From the NCBI GenBank assembly GCA_900540205.1, contig UQER01000032.1, positions 1-27,944 of the forward strand: a stretch of 27,944 nucleotides of DNA, read 5' to 3'. Both the position numbers and the translations under genes were made by a program. This DNA comes from an uncultured Porphyromonadaceae bacterium. Its GTDB lineage: Bacteria > Bacteroidota > Bacteroidia > Bacteroidales > Muribaculaceae. Below the pieces are notes generated by a model. It saw only the letters and a program-made list of their open reading frames with translations. It did not search any database and was not told the DNA's origin. Positions 15,773 to 24,531 of the stretch are shown in pieces (position 1 is the stretch's first letter; each line of letters begins with the position of its first letter).

Positions 15773-16960
15773 ATGAGAGCCCCCTTTGTAGCATTGTTGA
15801 CAATTCTTTTGGTGTGTCTCGCAGCCGACGCCTACATCTACGTGCAGCTACGGCGCAGGTGTAAAAGCCGGTTCTGGCCTCTCGTCCAGCTTGTAAGCGC
15901 CCTGCTGCTTCTGGGCATGATGATAGTGGAGATGTGTCTGCTTCCGAAGCAGATCGGCGAAAAACAGCTGTTAGGTAAGATGTGGCTTCTCTACACTTAT
16001 CTGAGCATATATCTGCCCAAATACGTTGCCATCCTTTTCGATCTCATCGCTTCGTTGCCGCGCCTGTGGCACCGCCACCGTATCAAATGGCTTACGGCCA
16101 CCGGCATCGGGGCAGCCGTGGTGATTTTCGCCGCCATGTGGTGGGGAGCGCTCATCAACCGCTTCAACATAGATGTCACACATGTGGATGTGCCCGTTCC
16201 GGGACTGCCCGCGTCGATGAACGGACTGCGCATCGTGCAGTTCTCCGACCTGCATACAGGCACCTTCGGGCGCGACACCACATTCACAAACGAACTTATA
16301 GACAGCATAAATGCCCAGCATGCCGACGTGATTGTGTTCACAGGCGACATTGTCAACCGCCATTCAGGCGAGATGGAGCCGTTTGTACGTACCCTCTCAA
16401 GGCTGCATGCGCCCATGGGAGTGTACGCCATCCTCGGCAACCACGATTACGGCGACTACTTCAACTGGCCCGCACCGCAGATAAAGCAGGCCAACATGCA
16501 GCTGCTTTACGACCTTTACAAGCAGACCGGCATCCGCCTGCTGCGCAACGAAACGGTGTGGTTGCGCCGTGGTGCCGATTCTCTTGCCCTCATCGGTGTG
16601 GAAAACATCGGCGAACCGCCGTTCACCACCTACGGCTCGCTCAGACGGGCATATCCGAATCTTTCCGACAGCATTCCCAAAGTGCTCCTGTCGCACAATC
16701 CGCGCCACTGGACCGACTCAATTGCCACCGACCCTGCAGCCAACGTTGCGCTCACACTATCGGGCCATACCCACGCTATGCAGATTGAGATCGGCAAGTG
16801 GTCGCCATCAGCCTGGCGCTACGACACATGGGGCGGCATGTACACCGACGATGCTCACCGCCAGCTCTATGTCAACATCGGTGCAGGCACCGTGGGTATG
16901 CCGATGCGCATAGGCGCCACACCTGAGATAACAGTGATTACCCTCCACTCCATACCATGA
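15773..16960 (+). CDS. Membrane-anchored metallophosphoesterase (YkuE-like)
   Basis: A 395-residue protein with three or four N-terminal membrane helices (about residues 5-23, 36-55, 68-93 and 110-125), then a calcineurin-like phosphoesterase domain. All metal-binding blocks are present in order: FSDLHTG, FTGDIVN, LGNHDYG, LLSHNP and LSGHTHAMQ. The catalytic domain after a helix suggests an extracytoplasmic or membrane-surface active site. YkuE-type and LpxH-related enzymes act on phosphoesters including lipid-linked ones. A lipid substrate would suit the neighbouring acyltransferase gene, but this is inference. The stop overlaps the tex start (ATGA), indicating coupled translation. Confidence 0.9.
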   Translation: MRAPFVALLTILLVCLAADAYIYVQLRRRCKSRFWPLVQLVSALLLLGMMIVEMCLLPKQIGEKQLLGKMWLLYTYLSIYLPKYVAILFDLIASLPRLWHRHRIKWLTATGIGAAVVIFAAMWWGALINRFNIDVTHVDVPVPGLPASMNGLRIVQFSDLHTGTFGRDTTFTNELIDSINAQHADVIVFTGDIVNRHSGEMEPFVRTLSRLHAPMGVYAILGNHDYGDYFNWPAPQIKQANMQLLYDLYKQTGIRLLRNETVWLRRGADSLALIGVENIGEPPFTTYGSLRRAYPNLSDSIPKVLLSHNPRHWTDSIATDPAANVALTLSGHTHAMQIEIGKWSPSAWRYDTWGGMYTDDAHRQLYVNIGAGTVGMPMRIGATPEITVITLHSIP

Positions 16961-19104
16961 CCTCAGAAAAGACCATCGACTCAATCATTGCCATTGAACT
17001 GGGACTGGAACCCAAGTTCGTATCAGCCGTGCTCAACCTGCTTGCCGACGGGGCCACCATACCGTTCATAAGCCGCTACCGCAAGGAAGCCACCGGCAAC
17101 ATGGATGAAGTGTCGATTTTCCGCATCGAGCAGCGGGCCAAGGAACTTGACGACCTGTCGAAACGAAAGGAATACATTCTTAACACCATCGACAGCCAGC
17201 AGAAACTCACCCCCGAGCTCCGCGAACGTATAGAGCACTGTTTCGACCTGAATGTGCTTGAGGACATATATCTGCCCTATAAGCCCAAACGGCGCACCCG
17301 TGCCCATGTTGCTCGCGAAAACGGGCTTGAACCGTTGGCAAAAATCATCATGTCGCAACGGCTCAAAAGCCTGCCGGAAGCCGCCGCGCGGTTCATTTCC
17401 GAAAATGTGCCGGATGCGGACACAGCCCTGAAGGGCGCCTCCGACATAATTGCCGAATGGGTAAACGAGAACGAGGCCGTGCGCAACCGCGTGCGCCGCC
17501 AGTATTCCCGCTATGCCACCGTGAAATGCAAGGTGGTGAAAGGGAAAGAGGAGGAGGGCGCCAACTACGCCAATTATTTCGACTTCTCCGCCCCACTCAA
17601 CCGCGTAGGCTCGCATGCCTATCTGGCCATGCGCCGCGGCGAGAACGAAGGATTCCTGAAGGTCTCCATCGAGGTTGACAACGACCGTACACTCGACGGT
17701 ATCTACCCCATGTTCCTGAAAAGTCACGGCTCCGACGAGGTGCACGACTTCATACTCGACGCTGTCGACGATGCCTACAAACGGCTCACCCGTCCGGCCA
17801 TTGAGAACGAGTTTGCCGGCATGGCCAAACTGAAAGCCGACGAGACGGCTATCAATACCTTCGCCGACAATCTGCGCCAACTGTTGCTGGCATCTCCGCT
17901 CGGATCAAAACGTATAATGGGAGTGGACCCCGGCTTCCGCACCGGATGCAAGGTGGTGTGCCTCGACGCCAACGGCAATCTGCTCTGCCACGACGTGATT
18001 TATCCCACGCCCCCCAACAACCGCATTGACGAAGCTGCCGAAAAGGTGCTCACGCTGGTTCGCCGACACCGCATCGAAGCCATCTCGCTCGGCAACGGTA
18101 CGGCAAGCCGCGAGACGGAGCGTTTCCTGAAATCGCTGAAATTCGACCACGAGGTGCAGATACATGTGGTCAGCGAGAACGGGGCTTCGGTCTACTCCGC
18201 ATCGAAAATAGCGCGTGACGAATTTCCCGACCACGATGTGACGGTGCGTGGCGCCGTCTCCATCGGACGCCGCCTCATGGACCCCCTGGCCGAACTTGTG
18301 AAAATCGACCCGAAAGCCATCGGTGTGGGCCAGTATCAGCACGATGTGGACCAGTCCAAGCTCAAGGCATCGCTCGACATGACCGTTGAATCATGTGTCA
18401 ACTCGGTGGGAGTGGACGTCAACACCGCCTCACGCGAGCTGCTCTCCTACGTATCGGGCATCGGCGATACCCTTGCAGCCAATATAGTTTCGTTCCGTGC
18501 CGCCAACGGCGACTTCCCGTCGCGCGAAGCCATCAGACGCGTGCCCCGTATGGGCCCGAAGGCTTTCGAGCAGGCAGCCGGGTTCCTGCGTGTACCAACC
18601 GGCGCCAATATTCTTGACAACACGGCAGTGCATCCCGAACGCTACCCTCTCGTGGCGCGTATGGCCGCTGACGCAGGGTGCTCGCTCGACGAATTCATCC
18701 ATTCGCCCGAACGCTTCCGTGCAACCGACCTCTCGCGATATGTGGATGGAGAAACGGGCATGGCAACCCTCACCGACATCATCGCGGAGCTTGAAAAGCC
18801 GGGACGCGACCCGCGCGAAAAAGCCACGGTTATGGAGTTCGACGATTCGATAACCGACATAAACGACCTGCGCGAAGGGATGGTGCTCCCCTGCATTGTC
18901 AACAATATCACCGACTTCGGCGCATTTGTGGATCTCGGGATTCATAAAAGCGGACTTATCCACATATCGCAGATGGCCGAACGTAGGGTTTCACATCCGT
19001 CGCAGGTAGTGAAACTCAACCAGCATCTCAAGGCCAAGGTTATTGATATAGATATACGCCGCGGACGCATAGCTCTGACTCTAAAAGGCGTTGACCAGGA
19101 CTGA
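16957..19104 (+). CDS. tex: Tex family RNA-binding protein
   Basis: A 715-residue homologue of the transcription accessory protein Tex, of the Spt6/Tex family. The N-terminal helical region begins with PFISRYRKEATGNMDEV, a diagnostic Tex block. A YqgF/RNase H-like domain starts near residue 320 (GVDPGFRTGCKV). Helix-hairpin-helix motifs lie near residues 485-545 (VSGIGDTLAANIV, VPRMGPKAFEQ). A C-terminal S1 RNA-binding domain spans about 637-712 (FGAFVDLGIHKSGLIHISQM). It probably binds nucleic acid in the cytoplasm and influences transcription; in several bacteria loss is mild or affects virulence. It overlaps the phosphoesterase by 4 bp and folK by 1 bp (TGATG). Confidence 0.96.
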   Translation: MTSEKTIDSIIAIELGLEPKFVSAVLNLLADGATIPFISRYRKEATGNMDEVSIFRIEQRAKELDDLSKRKEYILNTIDSQQKLTPELRERIEHCFDLNVLEDIYLPYKPKRRTRAHVARENGLEPLAKIIMSQRLKSLPEAAARFISENVPDADTALKGASDIIAEWVNENEAVRNRVRRQYSRYATVKCKVVKGKEEEGANYANYFDFSAPLNRVGSHAYLAMRRGENEGFLKVSIEVDNDRTLDGIYPMFLKSHGSDEVHDFILDAVDDAYKRLTRPAIENEFAGMAKLKADETAINTFADNLRQLLLASPLGSKRIMGVDPGFRTGCKVVCLDANGNLLCHDVIYPTPPNNRIDEAAEKVLTLVRRHRIEAISLGNGTASRETERFLKSLKFDHEVQIHVVSENGASVYSASKIARDEFPDHDVTVRGAVSIGRRLMDPLAELVKIDPKAIGVGQYQHDVDQSKLKASLDMTVESCVNSVGVDVNTASRELLSYVSGIGDTLAANIVSFRAANGDFPSREAIRRVPRMGPKAFEQAAGFLRVPTGANILDNTAVHPERYPLVARMAADAGCSLDEFIHSPERFRATDLSRYVDGETGMATLTDIIAELEKPGRDPREKATVMEFDDSITDINDLREGMVLPCIVNNITDFGAFVDLGIHKSGLIHISQMAERRVSHPSQVVKLNQHLKAKVIDIDIRRGRIALTLKGVDQD

Positions 19105-19502
19105 TGGAGAACCGTATTCTGATCGGGATAGGCAGCAACGTACCCTCACGGGCCGAAGAGGTGTCGCGTGCCATGCTCTGGCTGCGGCGCTACATGAGCA
19201 CATCCAACGAAACTATGCCCTACCCTACGGCTCCGGATGGTGAACCGGCGTCGACGCCGGAATATCTGAATGCCGTGATCGAGGGACTCACACCCCACGA
19301 CATTGAGTTCCTGCAGAGCAAGTTCAAGGCATACGAACGGCGTCGGGGCAGATTGCCGGAACACCGCAGTCAGGGCCATATCATAATCGACATAGATCTG
19401 GTGGCATTCAACGGAGAGATTCTTAAAACCGAGGAATACGAATCCGTTCATTTCCGCCGTGGGCTGGAACTGCTCAAATTCCCTTCAAGTCCCACGGAAT
19501 AA
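19104..19502 (+). CDS. folK: Short HPPK-like protein (6-hydroxymethyldihydropterin pyrophosphokinase)
   Basis: Probable folate-pathway pyrophosphokinase, 132 residues against about 160 for E. coli FolK. Recognisable parts are the start LIGIGSN, the pterin-side EYLNAVIEG, the RRRGRLPEHRSQGH segment and the metal-binding IIDIDLVAFNGE with Asp96 and Asp98. The arginine of the usual PRxLDLDLL motif is absent here (HIIIDIDL), and the C-terminus is shorter. Activity is therefore likely but not assured. The start codon overlaps the tex stop. The last 55 bp overlap the end of comEC on the other strand. It could also be a diverged HPPK-fold protein. Confidence 0.78.
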   Translation: MENRILIGIGSNVPSRAEEVSRAMLWLRRYMSTSNETMPYPTAPDGEPASTPEYLNAVIEGLTPHDIEFLQSKFKAYERRRGRLPEHRSQGHIIIDIDLVAFNGEILKTEEYESVHFRRGLELLKFPSSPTE

Positions 19503-21496
19503 ACCGCACCTGCCGCGTGCAGTGCTTCTTCAAGCCGCTGCCGCCTCTCCGCTCCAAGCCTGCGCGACAACACCACGCACCCCGGGCGCAGGGCAGCCAC
19601 CAGTTGCTCGATGTCCCCCCGGAATCCGGTTGTCACAATCATAAAATCCGCATTGTGCATATCAGGGCGTCCCGCAGCATCCTCCGGTGTCAGCGGACGG
19701 TTCAACAGCACCATCCGCACATCTCCTATCCGCCACACCGCGCTGTCGGCCTCAATCCACGCAGAGCGGAACGGTGTCGAAACAATATCAAGCGAATCGA
19801 TGCCACGGCGCGCCATATAGTCGCCGAGCCTGAAATTAAGACGCTCCCGCAGTCCGGCATGATGCCGCACCGGCGCATCGGTGAGAACCACGGCGCGATG
19901 TCCGTCGCCGGCAAGCACCGTCGTACCATAGAAATCATAGAGAGCCGACACATGCGGTTCATACCGATTGTCCGCACATATCCAATTCACGCCCCACACG
20001 GCGCCCAGCACCATAATTCCGGCCAAAACCGGAGCCAGCTTCTTTCTTTTCAACGATACCCACAGCATACAGAGCGCCACATAGCCTGCCGCCACCAACG
20101 GCCAACCTGGATAGACGGCCCGGATTGCGCCGCCGTCTACCCCGGCAATCCAGCCGCACACCGTAGCCATTGCCTCATAAATGCCGTTCTCAACCCACGC
20201 GGCCCACGCCACAGGCAACCCAGCCCATGACAGAACCACCATCAGCACGCCAATAATCATGAATGGAGGCAACAGCAGGCTCAGCGGCAGATTGGCGGCC
20301 AGAAACAATAACGGCATCTGATGAAAATAATATGCCGAAAGGACACATGTGCCTGCCATGGCGCAAATGCTCACCGCACACCACTGCCACAACAGAAGCA
20401 CAACCCAAGGATATCGTTTCGGCAGACGCATGTAAGGCATGAACATAAGGATGGACGACACGGCCGAAAATGATAACTGGAAGGCAGGCGAGAACAGGCT
20501 CCGCGGTGTCACCACAAGTATGACTATTGCTGCCAGACACAGATTGTTCATTGACGACGAGCCTCGGAACAGCAACTGTCCGCCGATCAGCATCGAGGCC
20601 ATCACGGCCGTACGTGTCACTGACGGCGGGAATCCAACCAGAGCCACATAGAACCACACTGCCAGCAGCACGCACAACCGCCCGGCATGCCTGTGTCCGG
20701 CAAGACTCAGCGGCCAGAACAGCAGTGAAACCATAAAGGCGATAACTGCAACATGCATTCCGCTCAGTGCCAGCACATGAGCCGTCCCGGACAGAGCGAA
20801 ACGCTCTCGCACCACCGGCGAAAGCATATCGTCGTTTCCGGTGAGCACCGCATCGAGCATATCGGCGGCGTTGGGCGAAAGTCCGCACTTGTAGAATATG
20901 AAATGAGACAGCTGCGACCGCCAGCGGTCAAGCGTGTGGCGCCAGCCGGTGGCAGGAGATACAATCTGCAGATCCCCGGCCCCCACATGCGCGGTGGCGC
21001 TTACGGCATTGCGCAGATAATATCCGCGCGGGAAAAATTCATCGGGTGCGAGATAATGTTCGGTAAGCGGGCGGACCGGCGCGCGGAACTCAATCCCGTC
21101 GCCTGCTTCTACCAAGGGAAGCATGGCATGATAGCTCACAGCCACGTTGGCATAGCCATCGGGGGTGTCGGTCCTTACAAGCAGGCGTTGATTATAGTCC
21201 GACCTCGTCACGGCTGTGACAACACCGGTGTGGAGGTGTGGCTCATTGTCCGCTTCGAAGGCTATCGGCTGCGGATTGCCTACGGCTGCCACTGCAACTC
21301 CGATTGCCGCAAAAAGAAACGACGAGGATACCCGGCGCATTCGCGCCATAAAAAAGGCGATGCATGCCACGGCAGTCAGAACCGCGGCATACACCGTATA
21401 ATCAGGCATGAGGCAACCGGCCGCTATCCCGGCCATGAATGCCACCGTGGGAAACAGAAGCGGCACCGACGACAGCAATGGTTGCGGAGTGTTCAA
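19448..21496 (-). CDS. comEC: ComEC/Rec2 family DNA-uptake channel protein
   Basis: Inner-membrane competence protein that in naturally transformable bacteria passes single-stranded DNA into the cytoplasm; 682 residues. The N-terminal region has membrane segments and an OB-like DUF4131 domain (about residues 20-180). The Competence domain has the signature GTAHVLALSGMHVA (residues 237-250) and a long polytopic stretch to about 500. The C-terminal region (about 525-682) sits where the metallo-beta-lactamase-like domain belongs, but no HxHxDH metal motif is visible. The frame begins at TTG (21496), the only start between the upstream stop and Met21, and includes a plausible N-terminus; ATG at 21436 is the alternative. 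It lies 51 bp after the YeiH-family gene. Confidence 0.88.
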   Translation of the reverse strand: MNTPQPLLSSVPLLFPTVAFMAGIAAGCLMPDYTVYAAVLTAVACIAFFMARMRRVSSSFLFAAIGVAVAAVGNPQPIAFEADNEPHLHTGVVTAVTRSDYNQRLLVRTDTPDGYANVAVSYHAMLPLVEAGDGIEFRAPVRPLTEHYLAPDEFFPRGYYLRNAVSATAHVGAGDLQIVSPATGWRHTLDRWRSQLSHFIFYKCGLSPNAADMLDAVLTGNDDMLSPVVRERFALSGTAHVLALSGMHVAVIAFMVSLLFWPLSLAGHRHAGRLCVLLAVWFYVALVGFPPSVTRTAVMASMLIGGQLLFRGSSSMNNLCLAAIVILVVTPRSLFSPAFQLSFSAVSSILMFMPYMRLPKRYPWVVLLLWQWCAVSICAMAGTCVLSAYYFHQMPLLFLAANLPLSLLLPPFMIIGVLMVVLSWAGLPVAWAAWVENGIYEAMATVCGWIAGVDGGAIRAVYPGWPLVAAGYVALCMLWVSLKRKKLAPVLAGIMVLGAVWGVNWICADNRYEPHVSALYDFYGTTVLAGDGHRAVVLTDAPVRHHAGLRERLNFRLGDYMARRGIDSLDIVSTPFRSAWIEADSAVWRIGDVRMVLLNRPLTPEDAAGRPDMHNADFMIVTTGFRGDIEQLVAALRPGCVVLSRRLGAERRQRLEEALHAAGAVYSVGLEGNLSSSSPRRK

Positions 21497-21547
21497 AAGA
21501 GGAGAGTGTTAGGTTATGCGATGCCGGAAAGAGGTTCGTTAAGAGTG

Positions 21548-22501
21548 TCAGCTTATCGTGTTCATAACCACGAAGAAGCTGCTTACACCGATAAGAATCC
21601 AGAGAAGCACTGCCAGCAGCAGCGGACGCACACCCACTTTTTTCACCATGCCGAGTGACAGCCCCGCGCCGATGAAGAACAGGGTGACAACCAGCGCTTT
21701 CTTCGATATATATACAATGGTGTCGCTGACAGCCTGAGGTATGCCGCAGTAGGTGTTGATAATCATGGCAAGCACGAAAAGGAAGATGAACCAGGGTATG
21801 GAAATCTTTCCCCCCTGCTTGTCGCGGAAGATGAACATTGTGACAAATGCCAGCGGAATAATCCACAGCGCACGGGTACACTTAATCAGGGTGGCTATCT
21901 CACAAGCCTCGCGGCCATAGGCATCTCCGGCACCGACCACCGACGATGTATCGTGGATAGCGATGGCTGCCCACGTGCCGAACTGCGCCTGGCTCATGTC
22001 GAAATAATGTCCGATGGGCGGAAAGATAAAGAGGGCTATGGCGTTGAGAATGAAGATTACGCCCAACGACACGGCCATCTCATGGTCATCGGCCTTAAGC
22101 ACCGGCCCCACGGCGGCAATGGCGCTTCCGCCACAGATGGCCGTACCTGACGAAATGAGATAGGAGGTCTTGCGGTTCAGGTTCATCCATATTCCGAGCA
22201 TTACGCCGAACACCATGACACCGATAACCGATACCACGGTGAACATCATTCCTTCGGCACCGCTTTTGAGTGCTGTGGTTACGTTCATGCCGAAACCAAG
22301 CCCCACCACCGAGGCCTGCAACAGATATTTGGAACCTTTTTTATTGAATTTCGGGAACGGCATCGGAAATATGAACGCAAACACCAGACCTGCGAAAAGC
22401 GCGAGGGCCGGTGTCACGAGTTCACTCCCCCCAAAGGCCTTGAGGGGCAACGCTATAAGGATGATTGCAAGTATGTAGACATATTTGGCTGCGTTGTTCA
22501 T
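21548..22501 (-). CDS. YeiH/UPF0324 family putative sulfate exporter
   Basis: A 317-residue membrane protein with about 10 hydrophobic segments. The diagnostic UPF0324 blocks are present: SSGTAICGGSAIAAVGPVLKA (about residues 117-137), AIHDTSSVVGAG, and the late FFIGAGLSLG. The family is called putative sulfate exporter (YeiH-like) on limited evidence, and the substrate is not established. It sits between aroE (53-bp gap) and comEC (51-bp gap) on the same strand, so the three may share a transcript, but no functional link is obvious. The start ATG at 22501 follows an AT-rich leader carrying a 12-mer (CAAAACTATCAT on the minus strand) that recurs before exbB. Confidence 0.88.
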   Translation of the reverse strand: MNNAAKYVYILAIILIALPLKAFGGSELVTPALALFAGLVFAFIFPMPFPKFNKKGSKYLLQASVVGLGFGMNVTTALKSGAEGMMFTVVSVIGVMVFGVMLGIWMNLNRKTSYLISSGTAICGGSAIAAVGPVLKADDHEMAVSLGVIFILNAIALFIFPPIGHYFDMSQAQFGTWAAIAIHDTSSVVGAGDAYGREACEIATLIKCTRALWIIPLAFVTMFIFRDKQGGKISIPWFIFLFVLAMIINTYCGIPQAVSDTIVYISKKALVVTLFFIGAGLSLGMVKKVGVRPLLLAVLLWILIGVSSFFVVMNTIS

Positions 22502-22554
22502 AATTATTACTGTCAGATTTATATTTATTATGATAGTTTTGCGATTTCAGAAAA

Positions 22555-23319
22555 TCAGCGGGCGTTCCATATCTCCCACGACTCGAACGCCTGCAGGAGC
22601 AACATCTCCAGACCGTTCTTCACCACTGCACCATGTTCGGCAGAACGCTTCATGAACAAGGTCACATCGGGATTGTACAGAAGGTCGTAGCACAGAAAGT
22701 CCGATGTAATCAGGTCGTAGGGTATATCGGGACAGCTGTCCACGTGGGGATACATCCCCAGGGGGGTGGTGTTTACAATAACATTGTGCGTGTGCATCAC
22801 TTCGGGGGTAAGCTCTGCATATGTGAGGACGCCTTCACGTTTGGTGCGCGACACAAGTGTAGGCTTTACGCCCAAATCCTCGAGAGCACAGCATACGGCC
22901 CGCGACGCTCCGCCTGTGCCAAGCACAAGCGCCTCCTTCTGATGGGGTTTAAGCATCGATTCAATCGACATCTTGAATCCGGCATAATCGCTGTTGAAGC
23001 CGATCAGACGGAAATCGTTGTCGGATTTTCCTCGGACAATCTGCACCACATTGACGGCACCTATACGCTGCGCCACAGTATCTATATCATCGAGATACGG
23101 CAGAATCTGCTGCTTGTAGGGAATCGTGACATTAAGGCCGGCGAGGGCAGGATTCTCTGCCAGCACCTCCATCAGATCGCCGATATCCGGAATCTCGAAG
23201 TTCACATACCGGGCATTGATACCCTCCGATTCAAACTTACGGTTGAAGAATGTCTGCGAAAACGAATGACCCAGCGGGTAGCCTATCAGTCCGAAAATTT
23301 TCTCATTTTTAGCCTTCAT
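22555..23319 (-). CDS. aroE: Shikimate dehydrogenase
   Basis: Reduces 3-dehydroshikimate to shikimate with NADPH in the aromatic amino acid pathway. At 254 residues from ATG 23319 it is slightly shorter than E. coli AroE. The substrate-binding part shows GYPLGHSFSQ, Lys69 in NVTIPYKQ and Asp111 in GFNSDYAGF, the usual Lys-Asp catalytic pair. The nucleotide-binding part has VLGTGGASRAV, VSRTKREG and NTTPLGMYP. The frame is open upstream to 23424, but that extension (35 residues) has no family likeness and would start inside the predicted promoter, so 23319 was chosen. It heads the minus-strand group aroE-YeiH-comEC. Confidence 0.94.
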   Translation of the reverse strand: MKAKNEKIFGLIGYPLGHSFSQTFFNRKFESEGINARYVNFEIPDIGDLMEVLAENPALAGLNVTIPYKQQILPYLDDIDTVAQRIGAVNVVQIVRGKSDNDFRLIGFNSDYAGFKMSIESMLKPHQKEALVLGTGGASRAVCCALEDLGVKPTLVSRTKREGVLTYAELTPEVMHTHNVIVNTTPLGMYPHVDSCPDIPYDLITSDFLCYDLLYNPDVTLFMKRSAEHGAVVKNGLEMLLLQAFESWEIWNAR

Positions 23320-23421
23320 CGTTGGCGAGATTAGATGTGACACGACCGCATGCCGGCACTCAATCCGATGCCCGGGTATCCGCATCCATAAGAATACGGG
23401 ACGCATGCAATTATTATTTTG

Positions 23422-23429
23422 CAAAAATA
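23422..23429 (-). promoter_or_regulatory. Predicted -7 element of aroE
   Basis: TATTTTTG on the minus strand matches TAnnTTTG and lies about 100 bp before the aroE ATG. No clear -33 TTTG is seen at the right distance. Confidence 0.4.
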
Positions 23430-23556
23430 CGATTTTTTCAACTTTTCCAGCTTTTTTAGCGGCATTTATATTCCGTGAAATTTTTTCAAACGTTCTTTAA
23501 TGCATTTTATATGCCGATTATCATGGCTGCAATGAATTTTGCGTTGAAAAATTTAT

Positions 23557-23564
23557 TAAATTTG
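23557..23564 (+). promoter_or_regulatory. Predicted -7 element of nfo
   Basis: TAAATTTG matches TAnnTTTG and lies 38 bp before the nfo ATG. A TTTG at 23538-23541 is only 15 bp upstream, shorter than the usual 19-21 bp spacing, so the match is imperfect. The 283 bp between the aroE and nfo starts carries both divergent promoters and no gene. Confidence 0.45.
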
Positions 23565-23602
23565 CATATTACTAAAAAAACGCTTACACTGCATTCATCG
23601 TA

Positions 23603-24451
23603 ATGAAATATATCGGAGCACACGTACCGGTCCATGGCAAATTGGCAGAGGCACCGGTTTTTGCCAACCAACTCGGGATGAAAGCCTTCGCGCTTTTCAC
23701 CCGCAATCCTTCGCGCTGGAAAGCGCCCGAACTGAAACCCGACGACGTCGCCCTCTTCCGCCACAACTGCAGCGACCTGGGCTACGACCCTCGATTCATA
23801 CTTCCCCATGATGGCTTTTTGATAAACCTCGGCTCACCCGACCCGGTCAAGCTGGCCATGTCGCGTGAGGCATTTTTCGACGAGATGCAACGGTGCAGCA
23901 CGCTGGGGCTGACCATGCTCAACTTCCACCCCGGCTCGCACCTCAACGCAATCACACCGGAGGAATGCATCTCCACCATCGCCGAATCAGTCAACATGGC
24001 GCTTGAACGCACATCGGGCGTGACGGCCGTAATTGAGTCCACTGCCGGACAGGGTTCAAATCTGGGCTACCGTTTCGAACAGATCGCCGCAATCATCGAC
24101 GGCGTCAGGGACAAGGAGCGCATCGGGGTATGCATCGACACCTGCCATACTTTCGCTGCGGGCTACGACCTCTCCACTCCGAAAGGCTACGAAAACACCT
24201 GGCGGGAGTTCGACAGCATTATAGGCATGCACTATCTCCGCGGCATGCACATCAACGATTCCAAAAAAGGTCTTGGCTCGCGCGTCGACCGCCATGCCCC
24301 GGTAGGCAAAGGGGAGCTGGGCGAACCTTTTTTCCGGATGCTCATGGCCGACCCGCGTATGGATAACATCCCACTGATTCTCGAAACGCCCGACGAAGTG
24401 ATCTGGAAAGACGAAATCAATTGGCTTTACAACCTTCCCGGAGCACTCTGA
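23603..24451 (+). CDS. nfo: Endonuclease IV (AP endonuclease)
   Basis: Cuts DNA 5' of abasic sites in base-excision repair, using three metal ions (zinc in the E. coli enzyme) in a TIM barrel. At 282 residues it nearly equals E. coli Nfo, and the metal ligands fall on the same numbers: His69 (LPHDGF), His109 (NFHPGS), Glu145 (IESTAGQG), Asp179 and His182 (CIDTCHTFAAGYD), His216 (HINDSK), Asp229 and His231 (RVDRHAPVG), and Glu261 (LETP). The set is complete, so the enzyme should be active. It has its own promoter and is divergent from aroE; the MFS gene follows after 80 bp. Confidence 0.98.
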   Translation: MKYIGAHVPVHGKLAEAPVFANQLGMKAFALFTRNPSRWKAPELKPDDVALFRHNCSDLGYDPRFILPHDGFLINLGSPDPVKLAMSREAFFDEMQRCSTLGLTMLNFHPGSHLNAITPEECISTIAESVNMALERTSGVTAVIESTAGQGSNLGYRFEQIAAIIDGVRDKERIGVCIDTCHTFAAGYDLSTPKGYENTWREFDSIIGMHYLRGMHINDSKKGLGSRVDRHAPVGKGELGEPFFRMLMADPRMDNIPLILETPDEVIWKDEINWLYNLPGAL

Positions 24452-24531
24452 CACCGGCATGAGTATCAGCCGCATCTTTAACCGCAAAATGAACTTCTTA
24501 CTTACATCTTCATCATCTTTTTTAATCACCA

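Noticed and set aside
23320..23424. Upstream extension of aroE
   Set aside because: No family likeness, and it would start within the predicted promoter element at 23422-23429.
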